Of a DNA stretch of 16,179 nt, positions 1-8,726 are shown piece by piece. The translations under genes and the position numbers were made by a program. The notes under the pieces were generated by a model. The model had not been told where the DNA came from and did no database searches. It saw only the letters and a list, made by a program, of their open reading frames with translations. The DNA is from an uncultured Eubacteriales bacterium. GTDB lineage: Bacteria > Bacillota > Clostridia > Oscillospirales > Oscillospiraceae. The DNA lies in the NCBI GenBank assembly GCA_900546615.1, contig URDJ01000048.1:1-16179 (forward strand), written 5' to 3'. Position 1 is the first letter of the stretch; each line of letters starts with the position of its first letter.

Positions 1-3000
1 GGTCAAAAATTAAAGCCGTCTGATTGGCGGCCTGCGGTTTTCTAATCTTCTTATTCCCCTTTTGTGTATAAATACATGAAGCGGTCTCTTTGTCGGCATC
101 GGTGAAGGCTCCGTCCAGGTCTCCCACTACGATGTCGGGGCTGCCGGGCGTGACGTCAACGCGCGTGCTTATATTGCCCTCGGGCAAGACGATGTTCCCG
201 CCGGTCACCCGGCCGTTTTCGTCCACCATCACGACGGTGGTGACGGTCTTTTCCCCGGTCGAAACCGAGACGTTGTAGCTGCCGGGGGCGAGGTCGGGGA
301 AGCTGTAAGCTCCGTTGGAACCAGTGACGTCCTCGTCGAGCTTGTTAGAACCCTGCCAAATGCTCACCGCTGCGCCCTCTACTGGCGCGCCGCCCTTGTC
401 CTGGACCTTGCCGCCAACGCTCTGGGACTGCGCCCACTGGGCGGTAAAGGTGACGTCACTGCTGGGCATTGTAAAGCTGTCGCCGGGCTTATAGACCACG
501 TTGAAGTATTTCCAGCCGGTGAATACGCTCCCGGGCTTTGTAAAGCCGCACTCGGGCAGGATGACGGCGCTGCCGCCCGCCGCGCTCATGCCGGCGGTGG
601 AGCCTCCCGCACCGCTGCCGGCGAAGGACACCTCGTAAGTCCTGGGCATCCCGGAACTGACGACGACGCTGCCCACCTGCTTTTCGCTGCTGCCGTCAGG
701 GTGGCGGTAGTTGGGATTCGTGATCTCGACCCAGACTTCGTAGGTCCCCGGCTCGCTCGGCGTCACCTCGTTGCCGTTTTTGTCCTTGTAAACTACCTCG
801 TAGTCGCTCTCCGCAAGGCCGGGAGCGCTGATGGCAGGCTCGCTGCCCACCGTGACGGCGTTGTCGGTCACGGTGATGGTCACGGGCTTTTGCTGTATGC
901 GCAGGGTCGCCGTGCCGTTGATAATGTCGTAGTTTTTGAGGCTCGCGTTCAGGGGATGCTCACCGGCCTCGGTGCTGACGCCGCTGATAACGGCCTCGAG
1001 CCCCTCGTCGCCCTCGGCCAGGCCGCTCAGGATGACGTACACCGGCTCGACGCTGCCATAGACCTGCTCAAGCCCGACCCAGGTGGCGGTGACGGTCTTG
1101 GGGCTTATTGTGAAGGTATAGGTCCTTTCAACCGTCGTGCCGTCCGGCCAGACGTAGTTGGCCTTGTCCTTGAGCGCCACGGTGACGGTGTAAGTCCCCG
1201 CGTCGACCTGGACGTTTCCGCTGACGGCGTAGAGCCCGCTCTCGGCGATGTGATACGTCTGCTCCGCGCCGTTGTAGATGAACGCAGTCTCGTCCGCCTC
1301 GGGTATCGGCACGTCGGCGGCGGTGATGGTGAGCTGGCCGACTACCTTGGAAGTCTCGCCGCCCTCGAAGCAGAAGTTGCCGTTCGTGATGGTGACGCTG
1401 ATGTCATATGTACCGGCCTCGGTCTGGTTTTCCGCGTCGCCGTATTTGACCTCATAGCCGCCTGCGGGTATCTGCGTCTGGCCTTCGTCCTGCGTGACCT
1501 CGGCGGTCTTGGGGTCGCCGTCGTAGGTGTGGCTGTTGCCGCTTACGCTGAAGCTGACGACGGCCTTGCCTATGCTCCATGAGTGGGTCAGGTCGGTGCC
1601 GTTCGTAAGCGTGTAGTTGGCGTTGTCCAGCGCGGTGACCTCGGCTGTGTAGCTGCCGTGCTCGGTTTTGACGTTGTCCCTGTATGTAAGCTCGCAGGCG
1701 TCGCCGGACACAATGTTTGTTATCGTCGCGGTGACGGTTTTCTCGCTGCCGTCGTAGGTGAAGCTGCTCTCGCTCCAGCTCAGTTCCACGGGAAGCGGGG
1801 CGATGGTGTAGCTCTGCTCCACGTCTGCGGGGAGCTTGTAGTTGCCGTTGCTGAGGCTTTTTGCCTCGGCGGTGTAGGTGCCCGCGTTGGTCTGATTGCC
1901 GTTTTCAACGGTGACGGCGCACTGGTCGCCGCTAACCAGCCCCGTAGCCGCAGCGGTGACGCCGACGGGTTCGCCATCGTAGACGAGGTTTTCGTAGCCG
2001 CTCCAGGTGAGACCGACGGTCTTGGGCGTGATGTTGGCCGTGTCGGTCAGTGTTTCTGTGGAGAGCACATAGTTTTCGTCCCAGCTGCCATTCAGCGTGA
2101 CGTTGACGTTGACAGTCTTGTTTTCGTCCGCTTTGGCGTCCTCAAACGTGAACACGCCGCCGGCGGTGGGATTCTCGCCGAGCACCGCGCCTTCAAGCTT
2201 TATCGTACCGGTGGTGGAAGTGTTGCCGTCGTAGGTTTTGTCCGCTGCGGAGGCGACGGACGGCGTGAGCGTGGCCTTGTTCACCTGCACGGTGACACTC
2301 TGCTCCACGCTGTTGTAGTTCGCCGTGTCGTCGGGGGTGAAAGCTACGGTGTAGGAATGGTTGCCGCTCGTGGGGTGTTTGCTGCCGTCTTTCCATGCGA
2401 AGCTGCCGGGGACGGCGCTGCCGCCGGAGAGGGTGCTGGCGCTGAGGCTCTGGCCGTAGGTGATGTCCGAGGCCGTGGGCCATGTAGTCACCGGATAGGC
2501 CTTGTCAACGCTGACTGTGACGGACTCGCTTGTTTTCTCAGCGGTGAGGCCGTCCGTGTCCGTGGCCGTGACCTTGACGGTGTAGCTGCCGCTGTCGTTT
2601 ACGTTTTTGATAGTCAGGGTGCTGTCGGCCTTGCCGTCGAGCTTTTCGCCGCCCTTGTACCACTCGTAGGCGTAGGTGACGCTTGCTGCGTGCGTGGCCG
2701 CGGCAGTGAGGGTGATTTTCTCGCCGTAGATGACATTATCATCGCTGGCGGTCAGCGTCACCGTGGGCGCGTTCAGCGTCCACTTCGCGGTGAGGGTTAG
2801 GTCGGCGGTGACGCCGGTGGCAAAATTCCACTCACTCTGACCATTCATCCAGCAGTCAAATGTGTAGCCGTCCATTTCGGGGTCTGCGGGCTTGGTGACC
2901 TTGCCGCCGTCGACCACGAGCTGGGCGTCCGTGCCGATGGTAACGCTGTGGACGGTTTTGGTGACGGTTGAGGTGACGCCCGCGCCTGTGGTCGCAGTGA

Positions 3001-6000
3001 AGGTGTAGGTGCCTGGCGCGGTGATGGTGTAGCTGTTGCCCTCAATGTTCGCAGGCTCGCCGCCGTCCTTCTGCACGGTGACGCTTTGGATGTCGGAGCC
3101 GCCGGTGTTGGAGGCGTTTACGGTCAGGGTTAGTTCTTCAGCGCTCTTCATTCCGCCGCTGATGGACAGTGTAGGCGCGGTCTTGTCGATGTTTTTGATT
3201 TCGATTTCCTGCGTTGTGGTGTTGCCCGCGTTGTCGGTGACGGTGACGGTGTATGTACCGTTTTCCGTGGCGGTGAAGTTGTACTTGCCCTCGCTGCCGG
3301 GCGTTACCGTAACAGATTTGCCGTCTTTGTCAGTCACGGTGACGGTTTGGATGCCCGACGTCTCGTCGGAGACGTCGAAGCTGACGGTGACGTTTTCGTC
3401 CGTCCACACTGCATCCTCTGCCGGTTTATCGACGTTACTCACCGCAGGGTCGGTCTTGTCCAGCTTGTAGGTGACCTCGGTCTCATAGATGTGGCCTTCG
3501 CTGTCCTTGATGAAAACCGTCTGCGTGTGCTCACCCTCGGTGGCAATGGTGACTCCGTCGGTGGCTGCGTCTGTGGTGCCGATGGACACTCCATCTTTAG
3601 GCGTCAGGGTGATATCCTGATTGTACCAGCCGTTATCATTGGCCTGCGGGATGGTAACATAGTCCGAAAGCGTTTTGTCATTTGGCAGACCCGCGTAGAC
3701 GATGTTGAATGTCTTTTCCGTCGTGCCGGAGTAGTTGCCCTTGAAGGTGATGGTCACGGTGCCGGTGCCCTTGTTGGTGTTGTTACGATAGGTAAGGTCG
3801 TAGTCCGTGCCCTCGTTTAGTTTCTTATCGCCGTCCTTGATGACCGGCGTGGGCTGAATGGCGCTGCCGGTGTAGGTCTGGTCGTCGATGGAGCCGATGG
3901 TAATGTCGCTGCTCTCGCCGTATGCCTTGGCTGTGATGGTAAATGTCACCTGGGCGGTCTGGTCGTTCTTTGTGATGCTAGCCGTGGCGATGCCGACGTT
4001 GGTGTTGTCAGAATAAGTGATGGTCAAATCGCCGCCCAGCCAGCCGGTGCTGTACTCCACCTTGGCGGGCGTAATGGCGCTGCCGGTGTAGGTGTAGGAC
4101 GAATCAGGCACGGAAATCGTCGCCGTCTCGCTGTGATCGCAGGTGCAGCTCTCGGTGATGATGTTGCCGCTGCCGCTGTAGGTATAGCTGTGGGTATGGT
4201 CAGGCCGGATGACATAGCCGCCGTCTTCGTAGGCGTAGCGATAGCCGCCGGAGGGGTTCGTAAGGCTGAACGTATTTTCGCCGCCCCTGATGGCAAAGCC
4301 GTCCGCCCCGCCGAGAACATCGTCCTCCTGCACAGTCAGCTCGCCGCCGGTGTAATCTGTGGCATCCACGGCGGCGTTATCCAGCGTCGTGCCGCTCTTG
4401 GTATACAGCTTCAGCGCCGCCGTAGTGCCGGCGAGGGCAGGGCTGCCCGCAAGGGTGAGTTTGGCATTCCCGCCCAGATCCACCGCGTATGCTCCGCCGG
4501 ATATCGTGCCGCCGTAAATGCCGATATTGCCGCCGGTGGCCGCAATGCCGCCGGTGAGCCGGCCTCCGGTCTGGCAGTCGCAGATGGTGAGACTGCCGCC
4601 CTCCTGTACCTGAAACGGGCTGCTGCTGTCGTCACTTCTTTTGATCGTCTTTCCGTTGAGGCAGAGGTTGACATCCCCTGTGACGGTGATGGGCTGGCTG
4701 AGCGTCACAGTGCCGGTCAGATAGTAGCTGCCGCCGGTCAATGTATAGCCGCTTGGGGTGGACCACTGCTGCCATGCGGGGTTGCTGTGGGATGCATCTT
4801 CGTGGCTGCACGACGCGCCGCAGATGGGGTGGGCGTTCTGGTTATAGAGGCGGAGCGCGCTGTTTGCCTCGTCATATTGATAGACAAAGTTCCCATCGCT
4901 GTTGGTCAGGCTAAACAGGCTTTGCTTCTCTTGAGAAACCTTGATCGCGCAGCCGATATATCCGCCCTGATGTGCGTCGGGGAATTTCCGCTCCTGTACG
5001 GTCAGTGCGCCGCCGGTGTATGCCGTGGCATCCACCGAGGGGTAGGCTATTGTGCCGCTCATACTGTGAATATACAGATCTGCCGTGCCGCCCTCGATGA
5101 CGGGATCGCCGACGAGGGTAGCGTTGCCATATACGCCGTATTGGGTGGCGTTGATGGTGACACCATCACTGATGGTGGGTCCCAGACCGGTATTGACGTA
5201 TACGCCGGTCTGGGCGTTGATGGTGACATTGCTCAGGGTTGTTGCACCGCCAGCCGTGACATTCGTCAAGATACCGTACTCGTTCTCGTTCTCCACCGTG
5301 CCGTCGGTCATGGTGAGCGTTCCCAAGTTTTGAATGAAATCAAAGCTGCCGTCGGAGATCTCGGCGGTACCATATACCACCAGAGCACCATTGATGCCGC
5401 CGCCGGTGATGGTGGCGGTACCTGTTGCGTCATTAAGCGTACCGATGGACACAGCGCCCGCCATTTCGCCATCCGTGCGTAACGCAGTGATCGTGCAGCC
5501 GGTGTTTATTGTTGCCTGACCGCTGTTGGTGACACCAAGCGCACCGGAACCGGGTGTAGCGTTGGGGTTCGCTCCTGTTGTCCATTCAAACACAATCTCC
5601 GCGCTGCCGCCCATCGTCACGCTGCCGCCCTCCTGATACACAGTGGTGGCACGGTTATTATCCACCGCGGTAGTCAGGCTCACCTCACCGCCGGTAAAGC
5701 TGCCGGTGCTGTACGACAGCTTCACCGCCTGAACTCCATTTGTGGCAACACTGCCTGTGTGATTCAGAGAGATCGTGCCGCCGGTGACGTTCAGCGTGCC
5801 GCCGTCCGTGACGGAAATCAGGCTGCCGTGGCCTGTTGTCGTACCGCTGATGGTACCGCTTTCCAGGTTCAGCGTGCCGCCCGTGACAGAAATCATATTA
5901 TAGAGGTTGCTGTATGATACTGTCCCTTTGATGGCGCCGCCGCTTCCGCAATCGCAGATGGTCAGCGTCGCGCCGCTGCTGACGGTGAGAGTATTCTGTC

Positions 6001-6268
6001 CCATATTCAGCGTATGGCCGTTCAGGCAGAGGGTGACGTCGAAATTGATGGTGATGCCTTGGTAGGTGGAAACATCGCTGTCCAGGTAGTAGTTTCCATC
6101 TTGGTAAAAGCTATTACTACTACTGATTGTCCTACTTAGCGGCGTCCAGCCGGTGTGCTCGCCGTGGTTATTTTCCGTCGTCGCCGCCAGGGCCGCAGCC
6201 GGCAGCAGGGACATGACCATGCACAGTGCCAGCAGCAGGCTTATGTATTTCCTCGCGTTTGTTTTCAT
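1..6268 (-). CDS. Giant multidomain cell-surface protein, 3' end beyond window or altered
   Basis: The reading frame is open from ATG at 6268 (AGGAGG four bases upstream) to the left edge, at least 2089 residues. Residues 1-29 are a signal peptide: Lys/Arg start, Leu-rich core, AxA site. Residues about 40-690 look like right-handed beta-helix repeats in two tandem modules. Each has an LCLNG motif (80, 535), an ICDC motif (104, 562), a YTGGxLTVQE motif (about 417, 639) and an FSLTN motif (about 452, 666). Then come Ig-like and MBG/YDG-type domains (about 720-1900), with Listeria-Bacteroides (InlB B-repeat)-like segments at about 1130 and 1910-1943. A carboxypeptidase-regulatory-like fold lies at about 1950-2005. 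These families occur in secreted adhesins; binding partner unknown. No sortase or S-layer anchor is visible. Low-complexity-like sequence after about residue 2065 suggests the end is interrupted or frameshifted. It is divergent from a LytTR two-component pair. Confidence 0.9.
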   Translation of the reverse strand, partial: MKTNARKYISLLLALCMVMSLLPAAALAATTENNHGEHTGWTPLSRTISSSNSFYQDGNYYLDSDVSTYQGITINFDVTLCLNGHTLNMGQNTLTVSSGATLTICDCGSGGAIKGTVSYSNLYNMISVTGGTLNLESGTISGTTTGHGSLISVTDGGTLNVTGGTISLNHTGSVATNGVQAVKLSYSTGSFTGGEVSLTTAVDNNRATTVYQEGGSVTMGGSAEIVFEWTTGANPNATPGSGALGVTNSGQATINTGCTITALRTDGEMAGAVSIGTLNDATGTATITGGGINGALVVYGTAEISDGSFDFIQNLGTLTMTDGTVENENEYGILTNVTAGGATTLSNVTINAQTGVYVNTGLGPTISDGVTINATQYGVYGNATLVGDPVIEGGTADLYIHSMSGTIAYPSVDATAYTGGALTVQERKFPDAHQGGYIGCAIKVSQEKQSLFSLTNSDGNFVYQYDEANSALRLYNQNAHPICGASCSHEDASHSNPAWQQWSTPSGYTLTGGSYYLTGTVTLSQPITVTGDVNLCLNGKTIKRSDDSSSPFQVQEGGSLTICDCQTGGRLTGGIAATGGNIGIYGGTISGGAYAVDLGGNAKLTLAGSPALAGTTAALKLYTKSGTTLDNAAVDATDYTGGELTVQEDDVLGGADGFAIRGGENTFSLTNPSGGYRYAYEDGGYVIRPDHTHSYTYSGSGNIITESCTCDHSETATISVPDSSYTYTGSAITPAKVEYSTGWLGGDLTITYSDNTNVGIATASITKNDQTAQVTFTITAKAYGESSDITIGSIDDQTYTGSAIQPTPVIKDGDKKLNEGTDYDLTYRNNTNKGTGTVTITFKGNYSGTTEKTFNIVYAGLPNDKTLSDYVTIPQANDNGWYNQDITLTPKDGVSIGTTDAATDGVTIATEGEHTQTVFIKDSEGHIYETEVTYKLDKTDPAVSNVDKPAEDAVWTDENVTVSFDVSDETSGIQTVTVTDKDGKSVTVTPGSEGKYNFTATENGTYTVTVTDNAGNTTTQEIEIKNIDKTAPTLSISGGMKSAEELTLTVNASNTGGSDIQSVTVQKDGGEPANIEGNSYTITAPGTYTFTATTGAGVTSTVTKTVHSVTIGTDAQLVVDGGKVTKPADPEMDGYTFDCWMNGQSEWNFATGVTADLTLTAKWTLNAPTVTLTASDDNVIYGEKITLTAAATHAASVTYAYEWYKGGEKLDGKADSTLTIKNVNDSGSYTVKVTATDTDGLTAEKTSESVTVSVDKAYPVTTWPTASDITYGQSLSASTLSGGSAVPGSFAWKDGSKHPTSGNHSYTVAFTPDDTANYNSVEQSVTVQVNKATLTPSVASAADKTYDGNTSTTGTIKLEGAVLGENPTAGGVFTFEDAKADENKTVNVNVTLNGSWDENYVLSTETLTDTANITPKTVGLTWSGYENLVYDGEPVGVTAAATGLVSGDQCAVTVENGNQTNAGTYTAEAKSLSNGNYKLPADVEQSYTIAPLPVELSWSESSFTYDGSEKTVTATITNIVSGDACELTYRDNVKTEHGSYTAEVTALDNANYTLTNGTDLTHSWSIGKAVVSFSVSGNSHTYDGDPKTAEVTQDEGQTQIPAGGYEVKYGDAENQTEAGTYDISVTITNGNFCFEGGETSKVVGQLTITAADVPIPEADETAFIYNGAEQTYHIAESGLYAVSGNVQVDAGTYTVTVALKDKANYVWPDGTTVERTYTFTISPKTVTATWVGLEQVYGSVEPVYVILSGLAEGDEGLEAVISGVSTEAGEHPLNASLKNYDIINGTATLRIQQKPVTITVTDNAVTVGSEPAISAPGLAESDYEVVYKDKNGNEVTPSEPGTYEVWVEITNPNYRHPDGSSEKQVGSVVVSSGMPRTYEVSFAGSGAGGSTAGMSAAGGSAVILPECGFTKPGSVFTGWKYFNVVYKPGDSFTMPSSDVTFTAQWAQSQSVGGKVQDKGGAPVEGAAVSIWQGSNKLDEDVTGSNGAYSFPDLAPGSYNVSVSTGEKTVTTVVMVDENGRVTGGNIVLPEGNISTRVDVTPGSPDIVVGDLDGAFTDADKETASCIYTQKGNKKIRKPQAANQTALIFD
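5..33 (-). terminator. Terminator-like hairpin at left edge
   Basis: Read leftward, AGGCCG (33-28) can pair with CGGCTT (18-13, one G-U pair) around a 9-base loop, followed by a T-rich run TAATTTTT. It sits inside the still-open frame of the surface protein. Either the gene really ends near here through a frameshift, or foreign DNA begins here. Confidence 0.45.
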
Positions 6269-6300
6269 GACTGCCTCCTATTTCTTCCGCGGCCTTGCTC

Positions 6301-6329
6301 TTGACGGCTGCGGCTGCAAATGCTATCTT
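6301..6329 (+). promoter_or_regulatory. Promoter of the LytTR/GHKL operon
   Basis: TTGACG (6301-6306), a 17-base spacer, and TATCTT (6324-6329) preceded by TGC, an extended -10 form. It points at the response regulator 106 bases downstream of the -10 box. Seen directly; activity is inferred. Confidence 0.55.
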
Positions 6330-6362
6330 AATTTCAGTATATTTTATCAATTCCAGTGAATT
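6330..6362. promoter_or_regulatory. Paired direct repeats, candidate LytTR binding site
   Basis: AATTTCAGTATATT (6330-6343) and AATTCCAGTGAATT (6349-6362) agree at 11 of 14 positions and are offset by 19 bases. LytTR regulators such as AgrA and ComE bind tandem short repeats about two helical turns apart. The site is just downstream of the rightward -10 box. Read leftward it covers TATACT (6341-6336), a candidate -10 for the surface protein with no good -35. That would fit an activator-dependent or autoregulated promoter. Function is inferred. Confidence 0.4.
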
Positions 6363-6434
6363 ATTACAGGGTCTGCGCAAAATTTGCGGCCTTCTGCGCG
6401 GATTTTGCTCAGGGCCGGGTGAGGAGGAAAGTCA

Positions 6435-7172
6435 ATGCTGCGTATCGCCCTGTGCGACGACGAGGCGGATAAGCTGCTGGAAACTGCCACGCTGGTGGAG
6501 CGTTATTTTCAGGCCCGTCCCTCCGTTTCCGGGCAGGTGGAGGCTTTCCCGAGCGGCGGAGAGCTGATTGCCCGGGTACAGGAGTCGCGCGGCTTCGACA
6601 TCTATATCCTCGACATCCTCATGCCCGGCCTCAGCGGCATCGACGCCGCCCGAAAGCTGCGGCAGCTGGGCGACGGGGGCGAGATCATCTACATCACCAA
6701 CTCCAACGACTTCGCCGCCGACAGCTACGAGGTGCGGGCGTTTTCCTACCTGCTCAAGCCGGTGGATGAGGCCAGGCTCTTTAAGGTGCTGGACGGTGCG
6801 GTCGAAAAACTGGAGCGTCGGCGCAGCAGCGCCGTCATAGTGAACACGCCGGGCGGCGCGGAGCGCATACGGCTCGAGCAGATACTGTATGTTGAGCGCA
6901 TGGGGCACTGCATGCGCTACCACTGCGTGGGCGGGGTCGTGGATTCCCAAAGCATACGCTCGCCCTTCAAAACCGCGGCCGCGCCGCTGCTGGCTGACCG
7001 GCGCTTCTATCTCTGCGGGGCCAGCTTCGCGCTGAACCTCCAGCACGTGACCGGGGTACATGGTCAGGCGGCCATTCTGGACAACGGTCAGACCGCGACA
7101 CTGCCAAGAATGTCGGCCGCGGACTTCAAAAAGGCCTGGGGTAAATTCTGGCTGGAGGAGCATCAGCTATGA
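6435..7172 (+). CDS. LytTR-family response regulator (AgrA-like)
   Basis: 245 residues, the usual size for AgrA/LytR-type regulators. Residues 1-120 form a receiver domain: acidic pair D8/D9, phosphoacceptor D60 in YILDILMPG, T88 and K108 in the LLKP motif. Residues about 132-240 fit the LytTR DNA-binding domain, with a conserved LEQILYVE segment near 150. AGGAGG lies eight bases before the ATG. It should be phosphorylated by the kinase encoded next, whose start overlaps its stop (ATGA). Divergent from the giant surface protein, so that gene is a natural target, but no agrB/agrD-type peptide genes are in view. Family assignment is firm; target and signal are unknown. Confidence 0.92.
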   Translation: MLRIALCDDEADKLLETATLVERYFQARPSVSGQVEAFPSGGELIARVQESRGFDIYILDILMPGLSGIDAARKLRQLGDGGEIIYITNSNDFAADSYEVRAFSYLLKPVDEARLFKVLDGAVEKLERRRSSAVIVNTPGGAERIRLEQILYVERMGHCMRYHCVGGVVDSQSIRSPFKTAAAPLLADRRFYLCGASFALNLQHVTGVHGQAAILDNGQTATLPRMSAADFKKAWGKFWLEEHQL

Positions 7173-8446
7173 CAGACACGATTTTCCTGACCTTCCGCGC
7201 CTATTTTATCGCTGTCATGACCGTCGGTATGATGGCATGCATGACCGAATTCCGTTTCGGACTCTGGAAACTGCTGTGCATCATGGCAGTATACAGCGTT
7301 TGGGTTCTTTGCTCCAGTCTGGTCTTGCTCTGGCTTGGCGGTGAGTCTCTGCTTCTGCGAGTGTTTTTCTTCACCATCTCCGTCCCGGCTATCCTGCTCA
7401 CCTACTTGTCGGCCAACGACAGCCCGTCGCAGGCGGTCTTCAACTACACGACGCAGATACTCGTGTCCACGCTGTCGGCCTCCATGATACGCTGGCTCAC
7501 GGATTCCATGCGCAATCCCGCACTTATGAACATCCTGCTCATGAGCGTGTTCTATCTGGCGGTCATCTATCTCGAGTGGCGCTTCCTGCGCGGGCCTTTC
7601 CGTATGCTGATAAAGGTGATGCCAACCCGCTGGGGCGTGCTCACCCTCATCCCCTGCGTGTTCTGCGGCTATCTCATTATCGTATCGACGTGGCCGGGCA
7701 GCTATCTCAACAACAATGCACAGCGCATCTATGTCTACGCTGCAATCATTCCGCTGATCATTGTATACATTGCGGTTTTCAGGAGCCTTCTTAGCCAGTA
7801 CCGCAGCCAGATGGAGCGCCAGAATGCCGCGCTGCTGACGATGCAGATCTCGGCCCTCAAGGAAAAACTGCAGAAGGTAAAAGAGGTCGAGGAAGGCATT
7901 CGCATCCAGCGCCACGATCTGCGCCATCAGCTCCAAGCTGCCACGGAATTGGTGGCGCAGGGAGACAGGGACGCTGCGCTTGACTTTTTGAATACCGCTC
8001 AAAAGCGCCTGGACGAGCAGAAGGTGATGCGCTGGTGCCGACCGCCGGTGCTGGACGCGGTGTTCTCCTCCTACTTTGAGCAGGCCAAAAATCAGGGCAT
8101 CCGGGTAGAGGCCGCCGTCTCGCTGCCGGACACACTGCCTGTGGACGAGGGTGAGCTGGCCATCGTCCTGGCCAATGCTCTGGAAAATGCTATTCATGCC
8201 AATCTGGAACTGCCGCCGGAACAGCGGGAGCTGCGCTGCAAGATGGTTGGCATCCCCGGCGTCATGCTGGAGATAACAAATCCCTGCACCGGCGACGTTG
8301 TCTTTGACGGCAGCGGCCTTCCAGTATCCAGCCGCGATGGACACGGTCTGGGCGTGCAGTCCATATCGGCCTTCTGTCAAAGGCACGGCGCCGTCTGCGA
8401 ATTTGATTTGAGCGATGGCTGGTTCTGCCTGCGTCTTGTCATATGA
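7169..8446 (+). CDS. GHKL sensor histidine kinase (AgrC-like)
   Basis: 425 residues. The first 205 or so are hydrophobic with about six likely membrane spans (roughly 8-25, 32-56, 62-80, 118-136, 155-175, 187-205), as in AgrC-type peptide sensors. A coiled stretch (205-245) leads to the phosphoacceptor H249 in RHDLRHQ. The ATPase domain has an N box NALEN (N336, N340) and a G box GHGLGVQSI (391-399), the GHKL/HATPase_c_5 pattern. The start overlaps the regulator stop by four bases, so the two are probably translationally coupled. The signal could be a peptide, but nothing in the window encodes one. The long ORF on the opposite strand is a shadow. Confidence 0.92.
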   Translation: MTDTIFLTFRAYFIAVMTVGMMACMTEFRFGLWKLLCIMAVYSVWVLCSSLVLLWLGGESLLLRVFFFTISVPAILLTYLSANDSPSQAVFNYTTQILVSTLSASMIRWLTDSMRNPALMNILLMSVFYLAVIYLEWRFLRGPFRMLIKVMPTRWGVLTLIPCVFCGYLIIVSTWPGSYLNNNAQRIYVYAAIIPLIIVYIAVFRSLLSQYRSQMERQNAALLTMQISALKEKLQKVKEVEEGIRIQRHDLRHQLQAATELVAQGDRDAALDFLNTAQKRLDEQKVMRWCRPPVLDAVFSSYFEQAKNQGIRVEAAVSLPDTLPVDEGELAIVLANALENAIHANLELPPEQRELRCKMVGIPGVMLEITNPCTGDVVFDGSGLPVSSRDGHGLGVQSISAFCQRHGAVCEFDLSDGWFCLRLVI

Positions 8447-8457
8447 GTCCATTGGCA

Positions 8458-8499
8458 AAATAAGCCTCCCGCGGATACATGCTCCACGGGGGCTTATTT
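8458..8499 (+). terminator. Terminator of the two-component operon, possibly bidirectional
   Basis: AAATAAGCC (8458-8466) pairs with GGCTTATTT (8491-8499), continued inward by C/G pairs after one bulge. T-rich ends are present on both strands. It starts 12 bases after the kinase stop and could also end leftward transcription across the SASP remnant. Confidence 0.75.
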
Positions 8500-8511
8500 C
8501 ATATCATCGTG

Positions 8512-8700
8512 CTAAACCGCCGCGGCAGCTATGTACCTTACCTCGATCGAGTGCCCTTCCGCCACGCGGCAGCGGCGGGTGAAGCTCATAGTTCGTACGG
8601 TACTCATCTTCTTGACCATCTGGCCGCCGACGGAACCGGCCTGGCGGCTCGTGAGGTCGCCGTTGTAGCCCTGCTTCAGATTCACGCCGACCTCCTTTGC
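8512..8700 (-). pseudogene. Broken alpha/beta-type small acid-soluble spore protein (SASP) remnant
   Basis: The leftward frame reads AKEVGVNLKQGYNGDLTSRQ then AGSVGGQMVKKM. This is the core of alpha/beta-type SASPs, proteins that coat DNA in dormant spores and are degraded by GPR protease at germination. The first half of the family is missing: similarity starts at about 8700, and an in-frame TGA lies at 8715-8713. After the KKM codon at 8605 the expected Ile is absent and the tail looks unrelated; a shift of frame there gives EYRTNYELH, more like a family C-terminus. A GTG at 8685 with AAAGGAGGT upstream could start a 57-residue peptide, but those bases also fit the old KEV codons. The recombinase stop is 27 bases upstream, so the break is probably an integration junction. 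Assignment to SASP is strong; loss of function is inferred. Confidence 0.75.
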
Positions 8701-8726
8701 CGTTTTTTCACCTCAAAGCTTCTGCT

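Noticed and set aside
701..5482. Long rightward ORFs of 293, 405 and 449 codons inside the surface-protein region
   Set aside because: They lie in exact codon register opposite the giant leftward gene, lack ribosome sites and known domains, and are explained by GC-rich, Thr/Val/Gly-rich codons whose complements contain few stops.
7163..8458. 431-codon leftward ORF opposite the histidine kinase
   Set aside because: The kinase on the other strand has clear H, N and G boxes and membrane spans, while this frame shows no domain and would start beyond the operon terminator.
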